Source: CAIWKO01 sp964469155 (GTDB lineage Bacteria; Bacteroidota; Bacteroidia; Bacteroidales; CAIWKO01). From it: 25,421 nt of DNA. The stretch lies in the NCBI GenBank assembly GCA_964469155.1, contig CAYXXU010000066.1, forward strand, positions 1 through 25,421, in the 5' to 3' direction. Under the pieces are notes generated by a model. The model worked only from the letters and a program-made list of their open reading frames with translations, was not told where the DNA came from and searched no databases. The position numbers were made by a program, and so were the translations under genes. Of this stretch, positions 15,442 through 24,241 are shown piece after piece (the first letter of the stretch is position 1; each line of letters begins with the position of its first letter).

Positions 15442-16410
15442 ATGAGACAATTATTAGCAATCAATCGTCACAAAAATGCCTGCAAGGGTAGTCAGAAGTT
15501 TGCAAACCACCTGATCAATTATTTGTATAATAAGTTGCTTGCCAATCAGGGTGATGCTGATATAGATGAAATCATTTCCTTCTATATCGTTTATTTACAG
15601 GATTGGAACGAAAACTACGTGAAATGGCGCGATGCCTTAAATTTCCAAATGTCGACCACCGACGAAATGGAAATTCTGGATGAAACGCTTATCAAAACCA
15701 AAGCGCCCGAATGGGTAGGTAAAATTTGGGGCATATATCCCCAGGGCACACCCAAAGCCACTGCCCTGCTGCCTCATGGCCGAAAACCCCTCATAACCGG
15801 TTCGGCCATAGATAAAATTGCCGGTATGAATACCCTTATCGAAGGAATAGGCATTGATGCCAGCCTGTCAGCAGTGAAAATCGATATTACTGCTTTCCTT
15901 ACCACATACACCGGCACATCGCAACAACATCAGGCTGCCATGAAAGATCTCAAAGACCGTTCGAAAGATCAGGGGAAATTGCGCCTGAAAACCACAGCAG
16001 CCATGCAACGATGCGAGGGAAGTTTGACCGTAAAGTTTTGGGAAGACACTGAAAAAGTGGATATGTTTTTCGACATATCATCCATGCGCAAGCGCCATAG
16101 CAAAACCGGTAAAAATGGACCTCAGATATTCCCATTGCTTCCTGCCGAGCTTAAACTGATAAACATCGATTATACTTTTAAAGATATCTGGGAAGTTACC
16201 AACAACGGCGATAAAGATGCCTGTGTGTTTTTCGGTAAAACCAGCACCATTGTTGAAATACCCGACAATAAAATTGTGATACCGGCAGGCGAATCAGTGC
16301 AAATCGACCTTAGCACTTTGGCCTCCGATATGCGTTTTGCCTATGCCGCCAACCTCAGCGCCGAAGACGATGGCGAACTGGAGTTTGTTTTGCTGCCCAC
16401 TCCTAAGTAG
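15442..16410 (+). CDS. Protein of unknown function (322 aa)
   Basis: I do not recognise the family. No signal peptide or membrane segment is visible, so it is likely cytoplasmic. The N-terminal 100 residues are helical and charged (KFANHLINYLYNKLLANQGDADIDEIISFYIVY). The middle has lysine-rich helices around QQHQAAMKDLKDRSKDQGKL (about 171-190). The last 90 residues look like a beta-sandwich (FKDIWEVTNNGDKDACVFFGK, then IVIPAGESVQIDLSTL and ELEFVLLP). It starts at the first ATG after a long AT-rich region, has its own rho-independent terminator and is monocistronic. The 41-bp palindrome array lies upstream. A helical front with a small beta domain could bind a nucleic acid or an assembly; this is inference. 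Confidence 0.75.
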   Translation: MRQLLAINRHKNACKGSQKFANHLINYLYNKLLANQGDADIDEIISFYIVYLQDWNENYVKWRDALNFQMSTTDEMEILDETLIKTKAPEWVGKIWGIYPQGTPKATALLPHGRKPLITGSAIDKIAGMNTLIEGIGIDASLSAVKIDITAFLTTYTGTSQQHQAAMKDLKDRSKDQGKLRLKTTAAMQRCEGSLTVKFWEDTEKVDMFFDISSMRKRHSKTGKNGPQIFPLLPAELKLINIDYTFKDIWEVTNNGDKDACVFFGKTSTIVEIPDNKIVIPAGESVQIDLSTLASDMRFAYAANLSAEDDGELEFVLLPTPK

Positions 16411-16434
16411 TTAACAACGAAATGAAATGGAAAG

Positions 16435-16469
16435 ACTTCCGGGGTTTTAGGGCGCCGGAAGTTTTTTTT
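16435..16469 (+). terminator. Rho-independent terminator of the 322-aa gene
   Basis: The stem ACTTCCGG / CCGGAAGT is followed by a run of eight T residues, 25 bp after the stop codon. Confidence 0.85.
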
Positions 16470-16485
16470 ATCACAATAATTTCGA

Positions 16486-16493
16486 TACATTTG
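16486..16493 (+). promoter_or_regulatory. Putative -7 promoter box of the T9SS cargo gene
   Basis: TACATTTG matches TAnnTTTG exactly. Eighteen nt upstream lies the T-run of the preceding terminator (TTT instead of TTG). The predicted start near 16500 gives a leader of about 20 nt. Confidence 0.45.
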
Positions 16494-16520
16494 TAGAATA
16501 AAAGTAAAACAGTCTTCACT

Positions 16521-17432
16521 ATGAAAAATTTTATTGTCCTGTTTTTCATGTTAAACGCTTCTGTATTGACTGGCCAGGCACAATGCAGCGACCAGATGCT
16601 TTATATAAATTTCGATAACTCCGACTGCATGGAACGTCTGACCATCGACACTGCCTTTTCCCAACACAATAGCTGGCAGGTTGGCCTGGCAAACAAAGCG
16701 GGGCTGGATAGTATTGTATGTACCACAAAAGTAATCATCACCGACACCGCCCAGCCTTATCCTGTCAACGATACTTCTGTTTTTATTATAAAAAGTGCAG
16801 TAACTCAGGGTATTTATTTCGATTGCAGGAATTTTACTGGAAACTATTATGTGCAATCCGATTCTCTGAAAGATTACGGCAAGATGGAGTTTTCGCCCGA
16901 TCGTGGTCTCACCTGGGTGGATATGATAAACGATACCAACTATAACAACAATTTTCAATGGGATTCCAGGCCAGTACTTACGGGTCGGTCCAAAACCTGT
17001 CGTTATTTTTGGGGAACCTTTTTCGATTTGGGTTCCACCTTTAACCTCAATATGGGCGATACGGTTCTGTTTCGTTTTACCTTTATCAGCGACAGCACCT
17101 TCGATAACCTGGGCGGACTGGTGTTTGATAATTTTGTATTTGGCGACTGGGTGGAAGGTATGTCCGAAATACGTTTCAAAACCATACGCACCAATATTTA
17201 TCCCAATCCCGGCGACGATAAGTTTACCATCGATTTCGACAATCCGCTTTCACACTCCTTCCAATTGAAGGTTTACGACATCCGTTCGAAAATGGTGTAT
17301 CTGCAGGAAGGCATCACGGGCAATAAAGTGTATTTGGATACCAAACTTTACGCTCCCGATACATATATCTACAAACTCACCGACCTGGAAGCCAAAAAAC
17401 GGGGATGGGGCAGATTTGTGATTGCCCGTTAG
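16521..17432 (+). CDS. Secreted protein with type IX sorting domain
   Basis: The 303-aa protein begins with the signal peptide MKNFIVLFFMLNASVLTGQA (cleavage near residue 20). The central part looks like a jelly-roll/beta-sandwich: FDCRNFTGNYYVQSDSLKDY, then MEFSPDRGLTW, then VLFRFTFISDSTFDNLGGLV and FDNFVFGDW. It resembles MAM- or carbohydrate-binding-like modules but is not assignable. The last 80 residues are a type A C-terminal sorting domain: NIYPNPGDDKFTIDF, LKVYDIRSKMVYLQ, a Lys/Tyr-rich strand, and the end GRFVIAR. The protein should cross the outer membrane through the T9SS and be released or anchored. It is a single gene with its own promoter box, ending 124 bp from the convergent pgk. 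Confidence 0.87.
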   Translation: MKNFIVLFFMLNASVLTGQAQCSDQMLYINFDNSDCMERLTIDTAFSQHNSWQVGLANKAGLDSIVCTTKVIITDTAQPYPVNDTSVFIIKSAVTQGIYFDCRNFTGNYYVQSDSLKDYGKMEFSPDRGLTWVDMINDTNYNNNFQWDSRPVLTGRSKTCRYFWGTFFDLGSTFNLNMGDTVLFRFTFISDSTFDNLGGLVFDNFVFGDWVEGMSEIRFKTIRTNIYPNPGDDKFTIDFDNPLSHSFQLKVYDIRSKMVYLQEGITGNKVYLDTKLYAPDTYIYKLTDLEAKKRGWGRFVIAR

Positions 17433-17467
17433 GACAGCAACAAAAAAGTCACTCCTGTAAACAAATG

Positions 17468-17492
17468 AAAAAGCCCGCAACTTAATGCAGGC
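17468..17492 (-). terminator. Rho-independent terminator of pgk
   Basis: Read on the minus strand, GCCTGCA pairs with TGCGGGC (one G-U pair) around a TTAAGT loop and is followed by TTTTT. It lies about 65 bp beyond the pgk stop. Confidence 0.65.
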
Positions 17493-17508
17493 CTTCCATT
17501 TTTCTTCA

Positions 17509-17553
17509 AGTACTTAAGGCACTTAAGAGCACTTTAGAGCACTTAAGGCACTT
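17509..17553. repeat. CACTTAAG micro-repeat in the pgk 3' region
   Basis: Five successive variants of GCACTTAAGA (TACTTAAGG, CACTTAAGAG, CACTTTAGAG, CACTTAAGG, CACTTCTG) have a period of about 9-11 bp. The patch lies between the pgk stop codon and its terminator, so it would be transcribed as 3' untranslated RNA. Confidence 0.7.
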
Positions 17554-17556
17554 CTG

Positions 17557-18774
17557 CTACTTGTCGCTCATAATAGCTGTCACCCCCGGCAATTCCTTGC
17601 CCTCAATATATTCGAGCATGGCGCCGCCGCCGGTTGATACATAACTGATCTGGTCGGCAAGATTATACTGGTTAATGGCCGCCACCGAATCGCCACCGCC
17701 TACCAGTGAGAACGAACCGCTGATGGTAGCGCTGGCCACAGCAATGGCAACGGCTTTGGTGCCCTGTTTGAAATTGGGAAGTTCGAACACGCCCATAGGG
17801 CCGTTCCATAAAATAGTTTCCGATTTGTTTATGATCTCGGCAAACCTGCGGCAGGTTTTCTTGCCAATGTCCAATCCCATCCAGTCGCCTTTGATATTAT
17901 CGGCCTGACTTTCGCGGAAATTGGCCTCATCAGAAAAACCGTCGGCAATAATAGCGTCGGTAGGGATAAAAAGATTCACACCTTTCAGCATCATCTCCTG
18001 AACCATTTCTTTCACATCATCAATGCGGTCGTTCTCCACCAGCGATCCGCCCACTTCGCCCCCCAGCGCTTTGATAAATGTAAAAGCCATACCACCGCCA
18101 ATAATCAGGTTGTCGACCTTATTGATCAGGTTCTTGATGATGGATATTTTGGTAGAAACCTTGGCGCCGCCGATTATGGCAGTAAAAGGAGGTTTTGCTT
18201 CGAAAAGTATCTTGTTCAGGTTGCGCAACTCTTTGGCCAGCAATATTCCGAAATATTTATTATGCGGGAAAAATTCGGCAATGGTGGCAGTAGATGCATG
18301 CTTGCGATGAGCCGTGGCAAAAGCATCATTGATATAAATATCTCCGAGAGAGGCCAGTTCCTTGGCAAACTTTTTATCGCCTTTTTCCTCCTCGGGATAA
18401 AATCTCAGGTTTTCGAGCAACACCACGTCGCCGGGTTTCAATGCACCGCAAACTTCATGGGTTTTCGGCCCGAACAGGTCGCGGGTGAAAATGATATTAC
18501 GCTTTAAAAGTTTCGACAAACGAGGCACCACCGGAGTGAGAGAATAATCCTGCTCATAGCCTCCTTTCGGACGGCCAAGGTGCGACATCAGAATAACCGA
18601 GCCGCCGTCGTTCAGCACTTTCTGAATGGTCGGCAGGGATTCCATGATACGGGTATCATCCGTAATTTGCCGGTTCTGATCCAAAGGCACATTAAAATCA
18701 ACCCTGATCAGGGCCTTTTTACCTTTAAAGTTTACTTTGTCGATAGTTTTCAGATTGTCATGTAGTTTCACCAT
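17557..18774 (-). CDS. pgk: Phosphoglycerate kinase
   Basis: Glycolytic enzyme interconverting 1,3-bisphosphoglycerate plus ADP with 3-phosphoglycerate plus ATP in the cytosol. The protein has the PGK landmarks in order: KALIRVDFNVPL, the substrate loop SHLGRPKGG, LENLRFYPEEEKGD, FATAHRKHAST, the nucleotide-binding GGAKVSTKI, ETILWNGPMGVFE, and the C-terminal GGGDSVAA with STGGGAMLE. The chosen ATG at 18774 gives 405 aa, the usual length. The reading frame stays open to an earlier ATG at 18828, but that codon overlaps the predicted -33 promoter box and the extra 18 residues are not PGK-like. It faces the T9SS gene convergently and the aminotransferase gene divergently. Confidence 0.95.
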   Translation of the reverse strand: MVKLHDNLKTIDKVNFKGKKALIRVDFNVPLDQNRQITDDTRIMESLPTIQKVLNDGGSVILMSHLGRPKGGYEQDYSLTPVVPRLSKLLKRNIIFTRDLFGPKTHEVCGALKPGDVVLLENLRFYPEEEKGDKKFAKELASLGDIYINDAFATAHRKHASTATIAEFFPHNKYFGILLAKELRNLNKILFEAKPPFTAIIGGAKVSTKISIIKNLINKVDNLIIGGGMAFTFIKALGGEVGGSLVENDRIDDVKEMVQEMMLKGVNLFIPTDAIIADGFSDEANFRESQADNIKGDWMGLDIGKKTCRRFAEIINKSETILWNGPMGVFELPNFKQGTKAVAIAVASATISGSFSLVGGGDSVAAINQYNLADQISYVSTGGGAMLEYIEGKELPGVTAIMSDK

Positions 18775-18799
18775 ATCAGTTAGGTTTAATTTTTCAGTA

Positions 18800-18828
18800 A
18801 AAATATAAAACAACCTCCGATAAACCAA
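18800..18828 (-). promoter_or_regulatory. Putative pgk promoter
   Basis: On the minus strand TTG (18828-18826) is followed after 18 nt by TATATTTT (18807-18800), close to TAnnTTTG. The predicted transcription start near 18793 leaves a leader of about 19 nt before the ATG at 18774, which supports the shorter start. Confidence 0.5.
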
Positions 18829-18888
18829 AAAATTCTTACTTTTATTTCGTAATTCTTATCAGAAACTTTCATTTTTAAAAAAATTCAG

Positions 18889-20046
18889 ATGTCAATATCA
18901 TATAACTCCGTCGATTCCAAACTGCCCAACATGGGTACCAGCATATTTGCCGTAATGTCGGCCATGGCTAACGAGCACAAGGCCATAAACCTTTCCCAGG
19001 GATTTCCCGACTTCGACATTTCCGAAGAACTTATTGGGTTGGTGAATAAATTTATGAAGCTTGGGCAAAACCAATATGCACCCATGCAGGGGGTTCCGGC
19101 GCTGCGCGAAGCCATATCGCAGAAAGTATTTGATACGCATGCCTTTAGATACAATGCTGACAAAGAAATAACCATAACTGCCGGCGCCACAGAGGCATTG
19201 TATGCAGCCATTTCGGCCTTCATTCGCGAAAATGATGAGGTAATTGTATTCGAGCCGGCTTACGATTCATACGCTCCGGCCGTAATGCTCAACGGAGGCA
19301 TATTAAAATATGCCCCCATGCAGTTTCCCGATTACCATATCAACTGGGAAGAAGTGCAGAAGCTGGTTTCGAATAAAACCCGCATGATCATCGTCAATAC
19401 TCCCCATAACCCAACGGGAAGCATTCTCAGGAAATCTGACATGCTGGCATTGCAAAAGATCACCAAAGGCACCGATATCATCATTCTCAGCGACGAAGTT
19501 TACGAGCATCTGATCTACGATTCCATTCCTCACGAAAGTATGTGTCTTTATCCCGGACTGGCAGAACGCAGCCTGGTGATTGGCTCCTTCGGTAAAACAT
19601 TTCATGCTACGGGATGGAAAATGGGCTATTGCCTGGCTCCCGAAAACCTGATGGCAGAATTCCGTAAGGCTCATCAGTTCATAGTGTTTGCCTGCAACAC
19701 TCCCATTCAATATGCTATAGCCGAATTCCTTACCGACAAAACCAACTATTCTTATCTGAACGATTTTTACCAGAAGAAACGCGATTACTTTGTCGAATTG
19801 ATTAAAGGCTCTCGGTTTACAATTATTCCCAGCTATGGTACTTATTTTCAGTTATTAGACTACAGCCGCATCAGCGACGAAAACGAAACAGACTTTGCCG
19901 TGCGGTTGACCAAAGAATGTAAGGTGGCTTCCATCCCGGTTTCTGTTTTTTATCATAAAGCTACCGACAATAAAGTGTTACGCTTTTGTTTTGCCAAAAA
20001 GGAAGAAACCTTGGAAAAAGCAGCAGAAATATTATGCAAGATCTGA
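18889..20046 (+). CDS. Methionine aminotransferase (YbdL-like, PLP-dependent)
   Basis: Class I/II aminotransferase of the YbdL/glutamine-transaminase K type. It converts 2-oxo-4-methylthiobutanoate to methionine with glutamine or an aromatic amino acid as amino donor. The 385-aa protein has INLSQGFPDFDI near the start, the YAPMQGVPALREAI substrate motif, TAGATEALYAAI, NPHNPTG-type residues at 171-177, SDEVYEHL (201-208), and the PLP lysine in SFGKTFHATGWKMGY (Lys236). The next gene, an omega-amidase, overlaps its end by 13 bp. That pairing supports glutamine as donor, since omega-amidase removes the alpha-ketoglutaramate produced. Confidence 0.9.
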   Translation: MSISYNSVDSKLPNMGTSIFAVMSAMANEHKAINLSQGFPDFDISEELIGLVNKFMKLGQNQYAPMQGVPALREAISQKVFDTHAFRYNADKEITITAGATEALYAAISAFIRENDEVIVFEPAYDSYAPAVMLNGGILKYAPMQFPDYHINWEEVQKLVSNKTRMIIVNTPHNPTGSILRKSDMLALQKITKGTDIIILSDEVYEHLIYDSIPHESMCLYPGLAERSLVIGSFGKTFHATGWKMGYCLAPENLMAEFRKAHQFIVFACNTPIQYAIAEFLTDKTNYSYLNDFYQKKRDYFVELIKGSRFTIIPSYGTYFQLLDYSRISDENETDFAVRLTKECKVASIPVSVFYHKATDNKVLRFCFAKKEETLEKAAEILCKI

Positions 20047-20825
20047 AAATCAACATCATTCAGGCCGACCTGGTCTGGGAACAACCCGACAGCAACCTCG
20101 CGAACTTCGATAAAAAACTCCACGGTCTGGCAGGTCAGCAGGATATAATAGCCTTGCCCGAAATGTTCAATACAGGCTTCACTATGAATGGTTTGGGCTT
20201 TGCCGAAGAACCCGGAGGAAAAGCATTTCAATGGTTGATGGCCAAGGCGGCAGCCTTGGATTGTGTGGTCACCGGAACTTTCCTTTGCAAAGAAAACGGA
20301 CAGTTATTTAACCGCCTGGTTTGGATGCGCCCCGACGGAAGTTTCGAAACTTATAACAAGCGTCATTTGTTCCGCTTCGGCAACGAACATTTGTACTTTG
20401 TACCAGGAACAACGAAATTAATTGTTGTGCTCAAAGGATGGCGCGTTTGTCCATTGGTTTGTTACGACCTGCGCTTCCCGGTATGGGCAAAAAATACTTA
20501 CCGGGATGGTAAATTCGAATACGACTTACTGTTGTATCTTGCCAACTGGCCCGAAAGGCGCAAACATCACTGGCAGGCATTATTGCAGGCCCGCGCCATC
20601 GAAAATCTCTCCTATGTTGCAGGAATCAACCGCATCGGCACCGATGGAATCGGCACCACACATTCGGGCAATTCAAGGGTGTATTCTCCCAAAGGTGAAC
20701 TGATCTGTGAACCACAGGAGCATACCGAAAGCGAAACTATTGTAAACTTATCAGTGCAGGAATTGACTGATTACCGCCAGAAATTCAATGTTGGGTTGGA
20801 TTGGGATACATTCGAGATAATTTGA
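20034..20825 (+). CDS. Omega-amidase (YafV/Nit2-like nitrilase family)
   Basis: Hydrolyses alpha-ketoglutaramate (or alpha-ketosuccinamate) to 2-oxoglutarate and ammonia. The 263-aa protein shows the nitrilase-fold catalytic triad: Glu43 in LPEMFNTGF, Lys109 in YNKRHLF, and Cys143 in VCYDLRFPVW. LANWPERRKHHWQALLQARAIEN is typical of the YafV branch. The start ATG at 20034 lies inside the aminotransferase gene. An earlier in-frame ATG at 19986 would add 16 residues that do not fit the family, whose first strand begins a few residues after the chosen Met. The stop is 5 bp from the convergent asnB stop. Confidence 0.92.
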   Translation: MQDLKINIIQADLVWEQPDSNLANFDKKLHGLAGQQDIIALPEMFNTGFTMNGLGFAEEPGGKAFQWLMAKAAALDCVVTGTFLCKENGQLFNRLVWMRPDGSFETYNKRHLFRFGNEHLYFVPGTTKLIVVLKGWRVCPLVCYDLRFPVWAKNTYRDGKFEYDLLLYLANWPERRKHHWQALLQARAIENLSYVAGINRIGTDGIGTTHSGNSRVYSPKGELICEPQEHTESETIVNLSVQELTDYRQKFNVGLDWDTFEII

Positions 20826-20830
20826 AGTGG

Positions 20831-22687
20831 TCAAAGGCTGGACTTTTCCAGGAAACGCTGCAATACGATCAACAACCACAGGCGGTTATATATATAGTCC
20901 TGATTTTTATGGAAGAACCGGTATTTCAGATCGGCAACCATTTTTTTATCCAAAACCTGAAATTTATCCAGCGTACTATTCGATAAATAATCTTCAATCA
21001 GGTATTTCAGCTCGCCCTTCAGCCATTTCTGCAAGGGAATGGAAAAACCCCATTTGGGGCGATCAAAATAACTCTTAGGGACATAATCGTAAAGAACCTC
21101 TTTCAATAAATACTTTTGAATGTTCCCTTTTATTTTAAGTTGCTCCGGAAGGTTCAACACAAATTCCACGATTCGATAATCCAATATGGGAACTCTTGTT
21201 TCAAGAGAATATCTCATTGAGGACCTGTCGACCTTAACTAAAAGGTCATCTTTCAGATAATACTTCAGATCGAACAAGGCCTGCGCCTCGGCAGCCGAAA
21301 AATTTTCAATGGCAAAATGCTCATCGATAGCTATTTCCTGATAAATATCCGCTGATAATAGAAGTGATATTTCGTTACGCTTGAACAGATATTGTTCCTG
21401 CGAAAAGATATGGCTTTTTATGTCATCGAAATTCTGATAATCGAAAAGGTGGGCAGCCCTTTTATATTTGGAACCCAGCTTTGATAAGTCAGAATAAATG
21501 TGCCTGTGAAAGATTTTTAAAAGGGGATTATTCAATCTTCGGGCCCACTTGTAAGCGCCATAACCCATAAATAATTCGTCGCCTCCGTCTCCCGACAAGG
21601 TCATTGCAACATGCTTACGGGCCAGTTTTGAAACCAGCATGGTCGGTATGGCAGATGAATCCGCAAATGGTTCGTCGAAAACATTTACCAGTTCAGGCAA
21701 AAGTTCAATCGCATCCTTCTCTGTAACGGTAAATTCGTGATGATTTGTGCCCAGGTATGTTGCTACCGAACGGGCATAGGTGCTTTCGTTGTATTTAGAC
21801 TCCTGAAATGCAATACTAAAGGTATTTACAGGTGTATCATTAACACTTTGCGCAATAGCAGTCACAAGGCTCGAATCTATCCCTCCGCTCAAAAAAGTTC
21901 CGAAAGGGACATCGCATATCAGCCTGAATTTAACCGAGCTTATGAGAAAGTCTTTTAGTTTTGCTTTGGCTTCTGCTTCAACGATCTTTTGCTTTTCAGT
22001 GATCTTTTCTTCCGGCGACCAGTACTTTTTAAACTTAACATTCGAATCAGTGATTATGGCATAATGTCCCGAGGGAAATTTGTTTATCCTTTCGTAAACG
22101 GAATGTGGTTCAGGAATATAACCCAGATGTAAAAACTCGTTGATGGCCCTATGGTTCAATTTGGCTCCGTTTCTTATAAAACCAATGGCCATCAGCCCTT
22201 TTAATTCCGAGGAAAAGGCAAAGCATGAACCGTCGAAATAATAATACATAGGTTTAATACCGATACGGTCGCGGAAAAGAAAAAGATTCCTGCTATTTTT
22301 ATCGAAAATAGCAATGGCGAACATGCCGTTCAATCGATGAATAAACTCTATTCCCCACAGGGCAAAAGCTTCCAATATTACCTCTGTATCCGATGAAGTG
22401 GCAAAATTTATTGGCTTTTCGCGCACTAAATCCTCCTTGATCTCCTGAAAATTATATATCTCCCCGTTAAACACAATAACATAACGGCCACATCGAGAAT
22501 ACATTGGCTGATTCGCACCTGATGAAACATCAATAATGCTCAGCCTTCTGTGTCCCAGTCCTATAAACCCTTCATAAAAATATCCGGCAGCATCAGGTCC
22601 CCGGTGCGACATCACATCCGTCATCTTTACAAGGTCCTCTTTCGAAAAGGAATTTCTAACACTATAAAAACCTGAAATACCGCACAT
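20831..22687 (-). CDS. asnB: Asparagine synthetase (glutamine-hydrolysing)
   Basis: Converts aspartate, glutamine and ATP to asparagine. The 618-aa protein begins MCGISGFYS with Cys2 as the glutaminase nucleophile, and the class II glutaminase domain spans about residues 1-200 (SHRGPDAAG, GHRRLSIID, VFNGEIYNF). The synthetase domain has the PP-loop SGGIDSS (267-273), FDEPFADSSAIPT, SGDGGDELFMGYGAYKWARR, and KVDRSSMRYSLETRVP. This subtype often sits in surface-polysaccharide clusters, where it may amidate a uronic acid or another carboxylate rather than make free asparagine. The flanking membrane gene is compatible with that but not proof. The gene is monocistronic as far as seen. Confidence 0.93.
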   Translation of the reverse strand: MCGISGFYSVRNSFSKEDLVKMTDVMSHRGPDAAGYFYEGFIGLGHRRLSIIDVSSGANQPMYSRCGRYVIVFNGEIYNFQEIKEDLVREKPINFATSSDTEVILEAFALWGIEFIHRLNGMFAIAIFDKNSRNLFLFRDRIGIKPMYYYFDGSCFAFSSELKGLMAIGFIRNGAKLNHRAINEFLHLGYIPEPHSVYERINKFPSGHYAIITDSNVKFKKYWSPEEKITEKQKIVEAEAKAKLKDFLISSVKFRLICDVPFGTFLSGGIDSSLVTAIAQSVNDTPVNTFSIAFQESKYNESTYARSVATYLGTNHHEFTVTEKDAIELLPELVNVFDEPFADSSAIPTMLVSKLARKHVAMTLSGDGGDELFMGYGAYKWARRLNNPLLKIFHRHIYSDLSKLGSKYKRAAHLFDYQNFDDIKSHIFSQEQYLFKRNEISLLLSADIYQEIAIDEHFAIENFSAAEAQALFDLKYYLKDDLLVKVDRSSMRYSLETRVPILDYRIVEFVLNLPEQLKIKGNIQKYLLKEVLYDYVPKSYFDRPKWGFSIPLQKWLKGELKYLIEDYLSNSTLDKFQVLDKKMVADLKYRFFHKNQDYIYNRLWLLIVLQRFLEKSSL

Positions 22688-22802
22688 ATTAAACTGCTGA
22701 CCTATTTTAACTACAATATTAACCTTTTTCTAAGTTTAAAGGGATAATAGAATGCAAAAAAATCTTAATAAAAAAAATCATGTCGTTAACCAAATGCTTT
22801 CG

Positions 22803-22810
22803 TATTTTTG
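22803..22810 (+). promoter_or_regulatory. Possible -7 box for the 471-aa membrane protein
   Basis: TATTTTTG matches TAnnTTTG. No TTG is visible 18 nt upstream. The predicted start near 22817 would suit a TTG initiation codon at 22826 with a very short leader, or the ATG at 22901 with about 85 nt. Confidence 0.35.
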
Positions 22811-22825
22811 TTATGAATTCTAAAT

Positions 22826-24241
22826 TTGACCAAATTGACACTCCTTTTTGAAGTTAGTGATTCCGATTTTTCCAAAGATCTTGGAGATTACCTGACAATT
22901 ATGGATTTTGTGGTGTTTTTTGTATATATTTTTATTATATGGTTTGTGCTTCATTCAATCAGAAAACGTAATGAGGATGAAAATCCGGCTTATAGGTTTT
23001 TTATACTCGCTTTTTTCGCTAAAGTACTTTTTGGGGTTATTTTTACTTTTATATATCTGTTTTATTATAAAGGTGGTGATTCTATTTCTTATTTTTGGAG
23101 TTCGAGAGCGCTTGGCAGATTAGTTTTAATTGATCCAAGCGCGGCGTTTTCAATCATTTTTTTTGACGATCGCACATTTACCACTTGGGGGGCCTTTACC
23201 AGCTATACTTCCTGGCCATTATATAATTTCTTTTTTTTAAAAGGAGACTCTGCCGGTGTTTTCCGTTTTACTGCACCATTTATGGTTATTGGGTTTAATT
23301 ATTGGCTTCCGTCATTACTATTGCTAAACACTTTTTTTTTCCGGGGTATATGGAAATTTTACTTATTGGTTTGCAAGTTTTATCCAGATAATACCAAATG
23401 GAATGCAATATCGGTACTTTTTATCCCTTCAGTATTGTTTTGGGGAAGTGGTGTAATGAAAGATTCTTTTACTCTGGCCTGTTCACTTTGGCTGGTCACT
23501 AATATATATTATTGCTTTATAGAGCCAAAGCGATTTTTTACTAATTTTTTGATGTTAATACTAAATGCCATTATTATTTTAACTCTTAAACCCTATATTT
23601 TTGTCGCACTTTTACCTCCTGCCATGTTTTGGGCAAGCTATTTGTACATTAAGAAAATTAACAATAAAGTAGTTCGCATTCTTGCTGCTCCGAGTTTATT
23701 ATTAGGAGGTATTGCATTTGGGTTTTTAATCTTGTCTTTATCACAAAGTAAACTTGGTGTTTATGGCTCTTCCTCCGGAGCTTTAAAACAAGCCCAGATT
23801 GTGCAACAGGACCTTGTTCGTTCAGAACAGTACGGTACAAATTTTTACGATATTGGTAAATTTGATGCCAGTGTTTCCGGTGTTTTGATAAAAGCTCCTG
23901 CTGCCATAATAGCAGGCCTTTTTCGACCTTTTATTTGGGAGGCAAGAAACATCGTCACTATTTTTTCCGGCATTGAAAATGCAATCATTTTGTTATTAAC
24001 CCTTTATCTTTTGTTTCGTATAGGAATAAGAGCTGTTTATAAAGTTATCATAAAAGAACCTTTAATTCTGTTTTCACTAATATTTTCAATTTTATTTGCA
24101 TTTTCAGTAGGATTGGCTACTGCCAATTTTGGAGCCTTAGTCAGGTATAGGATACTCGCCATTCCTTTTTTTCTGGTTTCTATTGTAAATACATTTCATC
24201 TGATCCAAAAAGAGAAAAAATTACTGAAAGAAGTGAAATGA
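22826..24241 (+). CDS. Multi-spanning membrane protein of unknown function
   Basis: The 471-aa protein has about nine or ten hydrophobic segments. Phrases such as YYKGGDSISYFWSS, SVLFWGSGVMKDSF and LTLKPYIFVALLPP resemble oligosaccharide polymerase-like or GT-C-like envelope proteins, but I cannot name the family. The frame begins at a TTG (22826); the first ATG is at 22901, just before membrane segment 1. The 25 residues between (LLFEVSDSDFSKDLGDYLTI) look coding, so I keep the TTG start with reservations. The gene is markedly more AT-rich than gatE, gatD or pgk, with many T-runs, as is common for acquired surface-polysaccharide genes. It lies divergently next to asnB. Confidence 0.65.
   Translation: MTKLTLLFEVSDSDFSKDLGDYLTIMDFVVFFVYIFIIWFVLHSIRKRNEDENPAYRFFILAFFAKVLFGVIFTFIYLFYYKGGDSISYFWSSRALGRLVLIDPSAAFSIIFFDDRTFTTWGAFTSYTSWPLYNFFFLKGDSAGVFRFTAPFMVIGFNYWLPSLLLLNTFFFRGIWKFYLLVCKFYPDNTKWNAISVLFIPSVLFWGSGVMKDSFTLACSLWLVTNIYYCFIEPKRFFTNFLMLILNAIIILTLKPYIFVALLPPAMFWASYLYIKKINNKVVRILAAPSLLLGGIAFGFLILSLSQSKLGVYGSSSGALKQAQIVQQDLVRSEQYGTNFYDIGKFDASVSGVLIKAPAAIIAGLFRPFIWEARNIVTIFSGIENAIILLLTLYLLFRIGIRAVYKVIIKEPLILFSLIFSILFAFSVGLATANFGALVRYRILAIPFFLVSIVNTFHLIQKEKKLLKEVK

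Noticed and set aside
18775..18828. N-terminal extension of phosphoglycerate kinase
   Set aside because: The extra 18 residues are not PGK-like and the earlier ATG overlaps the predicted -33 promoter element.
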